Positions 1 to 10,205 of a stretch of DNA of 64,000 bases are shown here, piece by piece. Positions within the stretch are counted from its first letter, which is position 1. Each line of letters starts with the position of its first letter. The DNA comes from Fasciola hepatica (lineage: Eukaryota; Platyhelminthes; Trematoda; Plagiorchiida; Fasciolidae). The position numbers and the translations under genes were made by a program. The DNA lies in NCBI GenBank assembly GCA_948099385.1, contig CANUEZ040000156.1, positions 2,666,001 to 2,730,000 on the forward strand, in the 5' to 3' direction. The notes under the pieces were generated by a model that had not been told where the DNA came from, ran no database searches, and saw only the letters and a list, made by a program, of their open reading frames with translations.

Positions 1-116
1 CTGGGGGTGGTTCGGGTGTTAATAATTCTCTGGATAATGTTAAGTCCACCAGTTCTTTCGGTGGCAGGTCATGTATTTCTAATCGCGATGACTTTGATGG
101 TATCGGTACCTATAGA

Positions 117-840
117 ATGGGGGTGACGGAACTAGGGGATCAGCTGCTATTAGCCAGAAAGGAAACACCGCCTCTTAAACAAGGAAATGGCTTCAGCAAG
201 TCGGCAGGAAGTCCATGTAGTTCACGATATCGACATGCAAATGGCGTAATCGACGAACATAAACCCTTGAGAACGCCTGAAACTACCGGGGTTTTAGCGT
301 TCGGCCTGCCGAGAGAGGGGCTGGTCCCTTTTGACAGGCACCCAGGGCAATACTGTGTATTTTTGAAGCAATTTGAAAATGTTGTTTTGTACAAAGTTGC
401 ATATCCTGGGCAACGGTTTGTGTTTTTGATGCCATACCGTCGTGGGAGGGCCAAAAGTGCTATCGAAGGCCGCATGATGCTCGATTCGGTAGTAGGGTAC
501 TTCAGGTCGCGCAGAATCCTGAAAATTTGTCTGGACAACCATCCAAGTTGGCTAGAATCTTCATTGGTGGTGTTTTATCCGGTCAAAAAGGACTGAGAGC
601 AACGCCGAGTTGTTGTCAAATTTGGTGATAAAAAAGCAGAATTGCAATATAGCACTGGGGCATTTAGACAACCATTCTGATCTGAGTGCGTTGCGCACAC
701 AGGAATACATAGTCCGATCTCCGTCGATTTGCGAGTGTTGAATTATAACTTTTGCAGAAAGCCGCCATTTGTCTCGTTTTTGGACGACGAGGTTCATCTT
801 CATCAGGTTGCTGGGTTTAGTGGTTCTGTCTCCTGAAGTG
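117..840 (+). pseudogene. BEL/Pao gag remnant
   Basis: The frame at 117-596 carries a gag-like stretch (QYCVFLKQFE, then PGQRFVFLMPY and GRAKSAIEGRMM) that aligns with gag of the two BEL elements elsewhere in this window (EHYCKFVKQFE at 6.0 kb and EQYCKFVRQYE at 49.0 kb). The match continues past the stop at about 596 in other frames: a weak copy of the next gag helix (GDKKAELQYSTGAF region, then SDLSALRTQEY) reaches about 800. The gag protein would package element RNA in the cytoplasm. Frames break several times and no LTR, protease or pol follows on this strand, so this is an old fragment. Assignment rests on similarity within the window and on general knowledge of BEL gag. Confidence 0.6.
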
Positions 841-3352
841 TATCGAAGCGTGAGAAGCGACCTGATATGTATCCAACGGATAATCCGGGCAGAAATGGGC
901 ATCGAGATGCCGGCGAGGTTCTTCTTTTGTGGCCACCCGCGCACAAAGGGGCTCTCCATGAGGCTGAAGAGGCTGTAGTCGACTAGGCTGTCGTTGGTCT
1001 GCCGTTCTTCCTAGAGGACAGCTATCACTGGACCTCACGGCCAGCTGACGAGGGGGAAGAGGAGAACTAAAATTTTTTGTAGAGGAAACCATAAGCATAC
1101 CTGACGAAGAGTTGGAGTGAATCTCTATCTTGAGGTCACATTCAAGAGTAAACGGTGGTGAGGCTCTTGCGGCAGGTGTCCCACTGACTCCAATGCCGAA
1201 AAATGGAAGCTTGATCTTGAAACCTGGGGCACAGAACTGAAGGAAAGTGGAAACGTGGGGTGGAAAAGGGGCGAAAGATCAAGAAGTCTTTGATTAGAAA
1301 ATGGGATAAAGTGACTGCGGACTTGTTCATGTCCTAGTCCCTTGTCTATCTTTTATCCAACAAGGAGTTTTTTTATTTGTTTCACTTATGTTTTCGGACT
1401 GATGAAAAATATAGAAAATTACAACGTGAAAGCTAGACTCGCAGAAGGGTTTGACCATCTTGGAAGTGGGCAACGACCTAACCGTGCGAACGCATGAAAT
1501 GTTGTCAAGTAAAGCCAGGTCAAACAATTGCCTTACGCTTTCGAGCAATGCACAACCGGTTTTCGCCACTTACAAATATCGGAGTTAAAGAAATTCAAAA
1601 ACTTCGGTCCGTCAGGAACCGGAACGTTCATAATATTTACCGCGGTACCCATATATTGAACAATTACAAATCAGAACGTTGCCAATCGTACTTAGCTGTG
1701 CACGCTCCCAGGGCGATCGTAGGAATGGAACGAAATAAATGTTGCCGAACGACTGAGAACCAAAATGTCCGAACCGTTCGTAGGGAGAGAGAAAATTGAC
1801 GCAGTTAAACAAAGATTGAAGATAAAGAAGGAAAAGCCACTTTCAGCGAAGTAACCGAATTTACCGAAACTTTTCCCCATTCAACGATCGTTAAGGCGCG
1901 CCAGCGGCTGTAGCAGTCCCTCACGAAAGTTCTTCGACTTTTATTCTGCCTGAGGTTTACTAGCCGAATCAGTAGTGAGGTTTAAATAACTGCCTACGCA
2001 GGCGTACATTTTAATAAACGCTCAAATGGCACACAACTGAGCAACATAGATATGATTAACGTTGAAGCGCACCATGTCCCTCTCAGTTTTCTCAATTAAT
2101 GATCAGCTTGCCAAAAGGCTCACATAATTTGAGTAACAAGCTGCTTTTAGGTCGGGATGGTACAACAGCACAGAATGAAATATGGACAAGAACGGTTGCT
2201 AAAGAAAATTATTCTGCCCAAAAATTACTGTTCCGCTGCCCAAAGTGGGAAGGCCATGTTTGGGTTGAGTATCTTAGTGTTGTCTACACACTCCATGTGA
2301 TAAAAGCATTGATTCTCTTGATCGGCTCCCCAAAGTTTAATTCTTGAATGAAGTATGAAAACTTTAAGCAACTAAACAGGGTAACGACAGCAGATGCGTC
2401 CCACTGTTCCACCGTTTTTCTTCAAGCAGCTTGGTCACAGGTAGGACCCAACTGAGTGAGATTTCTCTCACCGACGGTTTTTAACTTGTATTCAGTTCCA
2501 TTTTGGAAGTTGCCAGTGGGTGACTGGACAAATTCCCCACAACACTACCGGGGCATGGACCTTGTGCTACGGGCGCGATGAGGAAGACCAACTACAACCG
2601 AAGGTATGCTGCACCACAGCTGCCCCGGGACATGGTCCTCCTGTGACGCAGCAGGTGAGCAAAAATGAACTACGGCCCCTTCGACTTACATATTTTTGTC
2701 GGTAACCAACCCCAAACTGTCCGCACGCGCCGCTGGAGCATTGCCGTGATGGAAGTACATGATCGTGGCCTGATGTGAACCAGGTCACATTCAGAAGAAT
2801 GAGCACACGGATGCAACGACGTTGATTGTGTGAACTACAAGAGTACCCAATGGTTTACTGTTGCGACAATAACATACATGTCAAACCTAACCTAACCAAA
2901 CACGTTAAGCAGCCTAAACCTCATCAGACAAACAGGGTATAAACGTTTGTTTTAATAGGAATACTAAAAACCGTTCGTTAAATTAGTAACCATCACAAAC
3001 GTTTTCAAAAAGGGAAGATGTACCGCAGACAGTTAAGCCAACCACTCGCATTCTCAACAAACACGGTTTGCGTGCGTCAAGCCACAACAACTCATAGGAC
3101 GTGCAAACCAAAGCCTCCCTAACAGATCCATCCTTCCCAGACCGGACCTAGTTAACAGACCACAGAGACCATTGGTTCTTATGAGAACTATCGCTGGCTG
3201 AGAGAATGGAATTCCCTTTCTCAGACCTTCTTCTTTAATCAACCCCTTTGCTTTTCTTGGTAACTACTAACGTACTCGGCCTTTAAAGGTTTCCAAAGTG
3301 AATCCAGCCGCATCCCTCTCCAGTGTCCGGCACGGGAACGGGAGACATCCCG
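841..3352. other. unassigned AT-rich intergenic stretch
   Basis: Only short frames (under about 105 codons) occur here on either strand. None shows a domain I recognise. No tandem repeat, LTR pair or splice-supported gene is evident. Probably highly decayed repeat DNA. Confidence 0.4.
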
Positions 3353-3990
3353 TCAATCAAAGCTAGCTTCATTGATGTGAAGTATTAGAAGCCTGCTCGG
3401 ACTCATTGCTTCAAGGCCTTTTAGTTGGGCTGTCAATAGCAGGAGTGGGCTATCCTTGAGAATTCTCTCTACTACTTCTACCAAAAAATGCCACGAGACT
3501 TTCTTCCATAGCACGAAAATCATAGGTGATTGGATATAGCACACGGCGCTCCGAAGTATCATACTTTACCCAGTAACTAGCTTTTGGCGACCCGGATCTC
3601 CATTGAACACAACTCTTTAATGAAAGACCATTTATCCTGTCTTCTGATGGTTTTTGTATGAGCCTTCGAATTTCCGACCAAGCCCCATTTAAGCTCATTC
3701 CATTGTCATTGAAAAGAATATGTGGTTGACGTCTCCTTGGCGTGAAGCGCGTTAGTGCACGCAAGAAAGAATCCGCAGGCGGAATGTCTACGTCCTATAT
3801 ACACAGCTTCCACGTACATAAAGGTGGACAAAAGGCCAAAGTGCTTCTATTTAGTCCCGCCGGGCCTAGCAAAGCCTTCCGAATCGGTCTAATCCCACAT
3901 ACGTAAAGGCGTAATCAGCACCTAATGTAAACTCAACCGATAGAGAGGCCATTTGCTGCGTACACGGACGCGTTTTCAGCCACAAAGCAA
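3353..3990 (-). pseudogene. BEL/Pao integrase remnant
   Basis: Read on the minus strand, two overlapping frames (3764 to 3450 and 3562 to 3353) resemble the integrase core of BEL pol. DSFLRALTRF precedes an SDNG-like motif (HILFNDNG), then a GAWSEIRRLI helix. After a frameshift, VERILKDSPL and LEAMSPSRLLIL match the usual segment after the catalytic Glu. Upstream on the same strand (about 3780-3990) are scraps of the preceding integrase beta strands. The GGVWE motif that holds the catalytic Glu is not legible. At least one frameshift and many substitutions are present, so it is dead. Orientation is opposite to the gag remnant at 117-840, so they need not be one element. Confidence 0.6.
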
Positions 3991-4389
3991 GTAAAATCTG
4001 CAGCATCCCACCGCGGAATACGTAAACTATACCTTTTGGGTAATAATAGTTGAGTTTTCAACCCCTAAGTCATTGGCATTTGTACGTGATTCATCCTGGT
4101 CCCCTTGGCCTTGACCTCTGGTGCAAAATGCCTGTCTGCCCCACGCTGCAATTTGCTCCACTTCATCAATCGTGCTCTTAGGTGCGCGTGAGTGACGATG
4201 GTTTGTTGTTCCTGTCCCTTTGACTCATTATTATGCTTGCGCTTACCAATGGATGATTCAATTGTTTGTTCGCTTGCCCCCTGGCGTGCGCGCCTGCTGA
4301 TGTACTAATAGACGAATCTGTTAATTACTGTGTTCTATAAACACTGAAAGTAACAATAAGAAACAAGGGAAATTATGAGAGATTAGTGT
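3991..4389. other. no recognisable feature
   Basis: About 400 bases with no open frame of note, no tandem repeat and no similarity I can see to other parts of the window. Confidence 0.35.
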
Positions 4390-4630
4390 AATGTGCCTAC
4401 CGGTTTACTGGATCATCGAAAACTACAACTAACGCCGACGTTGATGGACTCGTTGCAGCTAAAGACTACCCTGTGAGTGCCAGACTCTCTGTGGGTGACT
4501 TCAGCTATTCTCAGAAAAACTGGTTCCCAAACACAAGCCCGCCTGTTCTAACTGGCCTCCCTTCATGTGTTTTCAGTAGGGGCTGGACTCGTTTTGAAAG
4601 CTTGAACTGTATATGTGGGCTCGATTCCCG
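4390..4630 (+). pseudogene. CR1-like LINE endonuclease fragment
   Basis: Plus-strand translation contains AAKDYPVSARLSVGDFSYSQ and then PNTSPPVLTGLPSCVF. This lines up with residues 269-305 of the intact LINE ORF2 at 12083-15331 (ALDYPASAKIIAGDFNFPS, then HTSPPALSTFLSCV). It is the part of the apurinic-type endonuclease that contains the GDFN motif. Only about 80 codons are legible and frames change on either side. It is an old, truncated copy. Confidence 0.6.
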
Positions 4631-5203
4631 TCCAATGAATGGATCGCGCAGGACGATAGAAATTGATGGGTGGCAGTAACCATATTGGCTATCCTGTATA
4701 ACTAACAGGGGACGGGAGATTGAACAAGCTAGTGGCCAAAGCTGATGAGAGGGAGCGTGTCTTGCCGCTGCAGTCGTGTGACTCAAGATGGCGATGCTGC
4801 TGACTCTGGTGGTACCAGGTGGAATTAAACAAACATAACTCAAACAGTCTATAAGTTGAAGGAACTGAGGCTAAGCTGAGTTTCTGACCTATCGAAGGGC
4901 CTGGTCAAAGGTTGCTTGACCGGTTGCATACCTCAAAGGATGACTGATGAGAATCGGCCAGATATCCAACAGGACTTTTAAAATGGGCCTGTGTTCGACA
5001 GGAAAAGGTTTTCGTGCGTCACTGGTTAAATCGGGTCTGGATGTGTGAAGGTACTCTGAAGTAGAATTGTCCGGAACATATGCTACTTTGTTTGACTGAG
5101 AAGAAAGACTCGAAAGGGAAGAATGCCTTTAGCTAGAAGAAGACCTGGTGCCGGAAATGGCTGCTCTAGGTGAGCGGTCGTCATACCCAAGTGAAAATGA
5201 GCA
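4631..5203. other. no recognisable feature
   Basis: Unassigned sequence between the endonuclease fragment and the BEL LTR. Only short frames; nothing recognised. Confidence 0.35.
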
Positions 5204-5208
5204 CAGGT
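5204..5208 (+). repeat. left target-site duplication of the + BEL element
   Basis: CAGGT directly precedes the 5' LTR. The five bases after the 3' LTR (27880-27884) are CTGGT, one mismatch. BEL/Pao integrases typically make 5-base duplications, so these fit as the aged pair. Confidence 0.6.
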
Positions 5209-5582
5209 TGTAAAGACCGATGGTGGAAAATCGCCCTAAAACCGTTGCAGTACCATGTTTTTCCTAACTTCACTCACTTGCCTGCACTATTGACGTGTCT
5301 TTACTCACCGTTTGTTTTTACGGACCAACATTTTGTTCGCACCCAGAGCGCTGCTCTGTCATACCATTGTTCTGGACCCGCGTGCCGCACGTGCTCCTCG
5401 CTCGCACGCCGCAATTCGGTTTCTCGTTTGTTGAGTCCTTGTGATCGCATAATTGAGGTTTGTATCTGTTTGGTGTCATTGTTCATTCAATGATCTGGTA
5501 TCGTAGAATATCACGGATAATCGCCTTTTGATTTCGGGATCCGTTGTCAATTTGGCTACGCACTGTTCAAACGTGTGTTACA
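5209..5582 (+). repeat. 5' LTR of the + BEL element
   Basis: Begins TGTAAAGACC and ends GTGTGTTACA, so it has TG..CA ends inside a short inverted TGTAA/TTACA. It is the same length (374 bases) as 27506-27879 and the solo LTR at 57733-58106. Differences from the 3' LTR include the start (TGTAAAGACCGATGG versus TGTAACGACCGGTCG) and the last twenty bases. The gag start lies 40 bases downstream. Confidence 0.85.
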
Positions 5583-5621
5583 ATACTCAATTGATCAATT
5601 TGGAACGAAAAAATACAAAAC
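5583..5621 (+). promoter_or_regulatory. BEL leader with candidate primer-binding site
   Basis: Short leader between the LTR and the gag ATG. A TGG at 5601 starts TGGAACG. The leader of the unrelated minus-strand BEL has ACTCAACTTGGAATCAC in the same place, so both share an ACTCAA..TTGGAA pattern. A primer-binding site should begin TGG, complementary to a tRNA 3' CCA. Which tRNA is not clear to me. Confidence 0.35.
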
Positions 5622-6581
5622 ATGCCAAAAAAGGGATCGAAGCCATTGGAATCCGGACAGGACGTAATATGGCAAGTCACTGGGGAGGTTTTGGGTACTT
5701 TTGATTCTTTAGTTATTGCTAGATACCCTGGTCCTGTCAGTGCTAACTCATGTCTTACTAAAGGTAATGTGGATTGTAAGGATACCGATCTATTTAAGCT
5801 GAGGATATTAGACCTAGAACAACAACTGTGGTCAGCCAGCCAACAGGCCCACGAAGCAGAACAGAAGAGTAGACAGAAAGAGAGTGAGCATGAGACCAGC
5901 GACTACGACACCTCCGACAAATCAGGGTGCAATAAGATAGGGAGCCTCACTCCGGTCGCCGACCATAAAACACCATCGATCGATTTGTCAAGATTAGAGC
6001 TAACTGTTTTCGACGGACCATCCGAGCACTACTGCAAGTTTGTCAAGCAGTTCGAGACGTTCGTCGAAAATGAAGTAACCAACCCTGGGCAAAGGCTCCT
6101 GTACCTCACTCCCTACTGTTGAGGCCGAGCAAGAGAAGCTATCGACGGGTGCACCATGCTCGACTCGGAACAAGGCTACACAAGAGCAAGGAAGATTCTG
6201 AGGGACCTGTTTGACCAACCTTTCAAAGTAGCCCGTAACCCAATAGAGGACTTGATGGTAGGGGCAAAAAGAACCAAGGGCGACGTCTACACAATGGCCG
6301 ATCTAGTGATCAAGATGCGGAACTGCTCAGTAGCCCTGGACCATATAGGTTACAGGGCTGACCTAGATGCAGTGCACACCTTGGAAAGCATACTCCGTCA
6401 CCTCTCTCCCGAGCTACAGGGTTGGTGGGCGGAAGAAGCGGAACGGATAAGCCGAGGCGACCGGGAAGCTAACTTCGAAGACCTGACTGAATACTTGGAC
6501 AGGCAAACAAAAATAGCCTACAGTAGATTTGGCCGACTTATCTGGGACAGCAACCGAGCAAGCAAGTCTAGTACTAGTTAG
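5622..6581 (+). pseudogene. BEL gag, interrupted by one TGA
   Basis: Starts at an ATG 40 bases after the LTR. The first ~170 codons include a Lys/Glu-rich heptad-like stretch (LRILDLEQQLWSASQQAHEA) that could form a coiled coil. The gag core follows, with EHYCKFVKQFETF and NPGQRLLYL. A TGA at 6120-6122 interrupts the frame, which then continues unchanged (GRAREAIDGCTMLDSEQGY) to 6581. The minus-strand BEL has a sense codon there, so the TGA is a lesion and not a programmed stop shared by the families. The product would be the capsid-like structural protein. Confidence 0.75.
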
Positions 6582-6599
6582 ATTCAAATTACTGCTCGG

Positions 6600-7422
6600 G
6601 AACACCCGAAATATCAGCCTTGGACCAATGCACACGCCATTTCAAGCGAGGCGATAGCGCAACCAAGTTGCAGGCCCTGTGATGCTAGCCATGGGCCACC
6701 AGAATGCCCCACGTTCGGCAACGCCACAATAGACGAACGATGGGGGAACGGCGAGGATGACAGGGGCGCGCTTTATATGCCTCAACACCATGCACCGGGC
6801 GACAGCTTGTAGAACAAGGAACGGATGTGGTCACGAGGGTTGCACGGGCAGACACCATCGATTGTCACACCAGGCGAGAGAAACTATACCCGAGGCGAGC
6901 ACAAAGCCCAGTGTGATTTGTTCAACGTCGCGGTCTGCCAGTAAACCACTACGGTTAGGAGTAGTTGCCGTGGGAGTGGTGACACCAACGGGGGTGATCA
7001 AAGCGGTGGCTTTCTTCGACAGTGGATCTAACACTACTCTAGCAAAAGAGCGGCTTGCCGACAAACACCGGCTCGCTAAAAGTGCGACGTCGTTGTCGGT
7101 GAGCACCGTGGGAGGAACACAAGTAATGACTGCCGGCCGGTTGAAGTTGCAGCTCATCTCCTTAGACACTAACGAGCGAACCGAACCAACGGAAGCATTC
7201 ACATTAGCTGACCTCCCCATGCGAGCACCAAGGTCGGTCAACGCAATTTTGACTAGGTGGCTCCACCTGCAGGATGTAACCGTTGTGGACTGGGAAGACG
7301 ACGAAGTGGATCTCCTCATCGGCTGCCAGAGGCACATAGGGTACTTGACCAGGGAGTGGGCAACCGCCAGGCACCTTATGCCGTACGCATGGCTCTGGGG
7401 TGGATGTTATACGGTCCAGTAG
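6600..7422 (+). pseudogene. BEL zinc knuckle and retropepsin
   Basis: From 6757 the frame reads FICLNTMHRATACRTRNGCG and then GCTGRHHRLSH, a Cys/His cluster typical of the BEL gag-pol junction. About 70 codons later VAFFDSGSNTTL carries the DSG active-site motif of the aspartic protease. The C-terminal part (VDLLIGCQRHI) resembles the second retropepsin half. The frame differs from gag and ends at 7422, where the sequence continues in another frame (7257-7763), so there are frameshifts on both sides. The segment from 7017 is repeated almost exactly at 22997. Confidence 0.75.
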
Positions 7423-8180
7423 GGGGACGTGGTTCCGTGAATTATTCATCTGTCGAAGTTGACCACACAGTGTATCACCTACAGCGGCTGAATGAAAAGG
7501 AGTTTCATGACATCGGAGACCAGAGATTATCGTTGCCCCAGGAGGATCATTTCGCTTTGCAAACAGTGCGGCTATGTGCTAGAGGCCTTAACAAACAGTT
7601 CGAGGTTCCCCTCCCATGGCTCGCGCCCGCTGGCCCGTGGATTGATAACAGAAACTGTTCTCCAACGACTACTACGACCGAAGGAAAGCTTCGTTCGAGA
7701 CCAGGATCTGTGGGAACGATATGCAGAATTAATGGGGCGAAACGAAGCTCTCGGCTACGTTGAAAAGGTGCCTGCTGACACCGACGGCCGAAAAGGTATC
7801 TGGTATCTACCTCACCACCCGGTTATCAACCTCAAGAAACCTGAATAACTTCGGGTGGTTTTTGACTGTGCAGCCAAGTTCCAGGGCAAGTCGTTAGACG
7901 ATCGCTTCTACAAGGACCTGACTGGACCACACCACTAATCGAAGTTTTGTGCCGCTTCAGAGTGGGTAGAGTGGCCTCGTCCGCCAATATCAGGGAAATT
8001 TTTCCCTAGGTAAAAATGCCGGTAAAGGAACGAGATGCGATGCATTTCCTGTGGTGGGAAGAGAAGGACCGGGACGACGCAGTGGTAAATTATAGGATGA
8101 CCGTCCACCCATTCGGAACCATATCGTCACCGTTCTGTGCGAACTACGCCCTCCGGTAATCTGCGAACAGACATGGACAT
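7423..8180 (+). pseudogene. BEL reverse transcriptase, N-terminal half
   Basis: Frames at 7257-7763 and 7492-7848 carry the region before the polymerase fingers, ending with LGYVEKVPAD and WYLPHHPVINLKKPE, a hallmark of BEL reverse transcriptase. After a stop at about 7848 the same frame reads LRVVFDCAAKFQGKSLDDR, the next conserved block. Further stops and shifts fall between 7920 and 8180. No continuous product is possible. The same breaks recur at 23403-24160. Confidence 0.75.
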
Positions 8181-8725
8181 TTGGTCCACCGGTCTGTGGT
8201 GGATAGTCTCAGCGGAAATTTCTACGTCGACGACTACCTTGGATCATTCGATGATATAGAATCAGCCCTAGCGCAGTTCAGAAGCCTGACAAGATTGCTG
8301 GAAGAGGGCGGCTTCCGTCTAACAAAATGGATGTCAAACGCTTCAGAAGTGCTCGAGGTCATTCCGTACCACGAGAAGGCCAAAAGGGTTAGAGATTTGG
8401 ACGGCCCCTTACTCCCTACCGAAAGCACCCTAGGGATACAACAGTGCGCCGAAACGGACGACTTTGTTTTCGAGCTAAACGTTCCCGAGCTGCCAGTAAC
8501 CCGTCGTGGCCTACTTTCTGCTGTCTCTAGTTTGTTCGATCCGCTCGGTTTTGTCTCATCCTGGCTGTTACCCGGAAAGATCTTGCTGCAGCGGCTGTGC
8601 CGTAAGAAAGTCGATTGGGGCCGGTCACTGGACCGAGAAGACCGGCTGGACTGGGAAGAATTTCTGAACACCTTGAAGAAATTAGGGGACATAAAGATTC
8701 CACGATGTTTGGCTCCTGGTCATGC
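8181..8725 (+). pseudogene. BEL reverse transcriptase, YVDD palm
   Basis: Contains GNFYVDDYLGSFDD, the catalytic YVDD box, about 17 codons into the frame. LLEEGGFRLTKWMSNASEVL and PVTRRGLLSAVSSLFDPLGF follow, both standard BEL blocks. The frame stays open through the start of the connection domain (KKLGDIKIPRC) and then runs into the short retroposon at 8734. The second copy has an extra T near 24531 that breaks this frame earlier. Confidence 0.8.
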
Positions 8726-8733
8726 CACGCACA

Positions 8734-8849
8734 CTCGGCAGTGGTGGGTGCTTAACTGGTGTGCATACCATCGAAGGAATTCTGGACGCTCGATTGGCCG
8801 TGGCCATTACCTGTCCTGTGCAAACTGAACTGAACTGAACTGAACTGAA
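8734..8849 (+). mobile_element. short retroposon with (CTGAA)n tail, copy 1
   Basis: A 116-base body starts CTCGGCAGTGGTGGG and ends with five CTGAA units. It is bounded by perfect 8-base direct repeats CACGCACA (8726-8733 and 8850-8857), which fits target-primed insertion. It interrupts the BEL connection/RNase H region. The same body occurs at 24715-24840 (inside the 2 kb duplicate) and at 61410-61515. Weaker relatives of its 3' part are near 56470-56520 and 41120-41160. It encodes nothing; it is a SINE or a very short LINE 3' end. Confidence 0.75.
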
Positions 8850-9043
8850 CACGCACAGGAGAACTACATGCCTTTTCCGATACATCCTAAGTCGGTTATG
8901 GAGCTGTGGTGTACGGACGATGGTGCACAGAAGACGGACAACATACTACGAGGATCCTGTTCGTTAAAGCCCGCGTTGTTCAACTGAAGTCGGTCTCAAT
9001 CCCACGCCTTGAACTCAGCGCAGCCGTGTTAGCAGTCAGAGCG

Positions 9044-9046
<3 letters not shown>
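8850..9046 (+). pseudogene. BEL RNase H, first part
   Basis: Resumes BEL pol after the retroposon: GELHAFSDTS.VGYGAVVYG supplies the first RNase H Asp region, and SIPRLELSAAVLAV supplies the conserved Glu. It is cut at 9046 by the LINE tail. The uninterrupted version is at 24849-25664. Confidence 0.7.

Positions 9047-9085
<39 letters not shown>
9046..9085 (+). repeat. (TAA)n, the 3' tail of the nested LINE
   Basis: About 13 TAA units. On the LINE (minus) strand this is an (ATT)n tail placed just after CCGAAATAAACC, which contains an AATAAA signal. It marks the 3' end of the LINE and abuts BEL sequence. Confidence 0.8.
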
Positions 9086-9086
<1 letters not shown>

Positions 9087-9740
9087 GTTTATTTCGGAAG
9101 CGCCCGAAGCATGCCATGTGCATGATCATGTAGATACAGGTGATGGAATGGACAGATATAATTCATGGAAATATGGAAACTCTCATTAAAATATTGGGTA
9201 AAAAGGCTCAGAAGGGTGAATAAGGTAGGATGAGAATAGTATAAACGTATGCACACCATAGAGATTGTGTGGAGTTTAAATGAGCTCAAGAGCGGATTTG
9301 AATGGACGCCCGGTGAATTTGAAATTCAAGGTCAGGTGGACTGATTGGCTGGTCCCGGGCAATTACATATGGAGGCAGGCTGGTAAACATGAGAAAGGCT
9401 GGAAATCGGTATAAAGAATTGCAGTAGCGAGGAACGATGGAGAAAAAGGTGAGGTGCATTGCAGTGGATTAGATGACAATGAAGCATTGGTACTTTGCAG
9501 TAAATTGTCGGCGGACAGGACACAAAACTCACCGTAAAACAGGCAGCGAGCAATGCAGGACGTAGAGGGATGATCAGATGACAAAAACGATTTAGAAGGA
9601 TTGGATACGGTAGATGTGAGGCACAGATGTAGAGTTGATGGATGCCTATGATGACGGTCGTTGGGATGATAGCAAGAGAAATGGCAGGTGAGGAACTGCA
9701 AGATGCAGAGCGCGTGCACATAGATATATATGCGTAAGTT

Positions 9741-9763
9741 TATATATATATATATATATATAT
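9741..9763. repeat. (TA)n microsatellite, left part
   Basis: TA dinucleotides directly left of the putative solo LTR. The run resumes at 10190 on its right, so a single original (TA)n tract was probably split. Confidence 0.8.
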
Positions 9764-10189
9764 TGTAAAGGAGTTCAGGAAACCCCATTCCATGCATTAG
9801 CATCCATGTTACAAACGACATTAATCATTCGTATGAACTATATTTGCTGGAATTCCGATTGTTTGTTTTATTTCTCTAAGCCTTTGTTACAAACCGGACT
9901 CCTACCGTTGCCTCGAGCGAGAGTCGCTCAGTTTGAACTTCGTTGTGACTGTATTTGGTAATCTTATCTTCTGTATCTAACCTTTGGCTGTAACCCAGCT
10001 GCAGTTGTTGATTTGTTTTCCAATTTGGAGCGAAAGAGCCCAGAAGGAACACTATTGAGGTTTGATTATTGTAAAATTAATTAATTTGTTGTATATAGTA
10101 CCGTAGCTATTTGGAATCGACTTTGTTTTGAATTGTGTCGAAATTGGTTGCTACGCGTCGCTCGAACGTTCCGGTGGCTGGACTTTACA
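9764..10189. mobile_element. probable solo LTR inserted in a (TA)n tract
   Basis: A 426-base segment begins TGTAAAGGAG and ends GACTTTACA, a perfect TGTAAAG/CTTTACA inverted end. TATAT lies immediately outside on both sides. Its composition differs from the purine-skewed LINE around it. TG..CA ends with a 5-base duplication fit a solo LTR of a BEL-type element, although a TATAT match is weak evidence inside a TA repeat. No coding sequence is present. Orientation is undetermined. Confidence 0.6.
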
Positions 10190-10205
10190 TATATATATAT
10201 ATATA
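10190..10205. repeat. (TA)n microsatellite, right part
   Basis: Continuation of the TA tract to the right of the putative solo LTR. Confidence 0.8.

Larger units (their letters stand above)
7017..9046 (+). repeat. 2.03 kb direct repeat, copy 1 (left flank of the LINE)
   Basis: Nearly identical to 22997-25037. I count only a few base differences, one extra T in copy 2 and two more CTGAA units in copy 2. Copy 1 ends GCGGTT exactly where the LINE tail starts. Copy 2 begins exactly where the LINE 5' end stops. Both copies share the same BEL stops and frameshifts and the same inserted retroposon. Confidence 0.9.

Noticed and set aside
7257..7337. A possible host zinc-finger or protease gene at 6.8-7.4 kb
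   Set aside because: The Cys/His cluster, DSG motif and following reverse transcriptase are the normal BEL order between paired LTRs.
9332..9821. Two overlapping minus-strand frames of 129 and 152 codons
   Set aside because: Low-complexity Ser/Cys/His/Tyr-rich products from a pyrimidine-skewed LINE 3' region and a TA repeat. No domain, and one crosses the putative LTR boundary.
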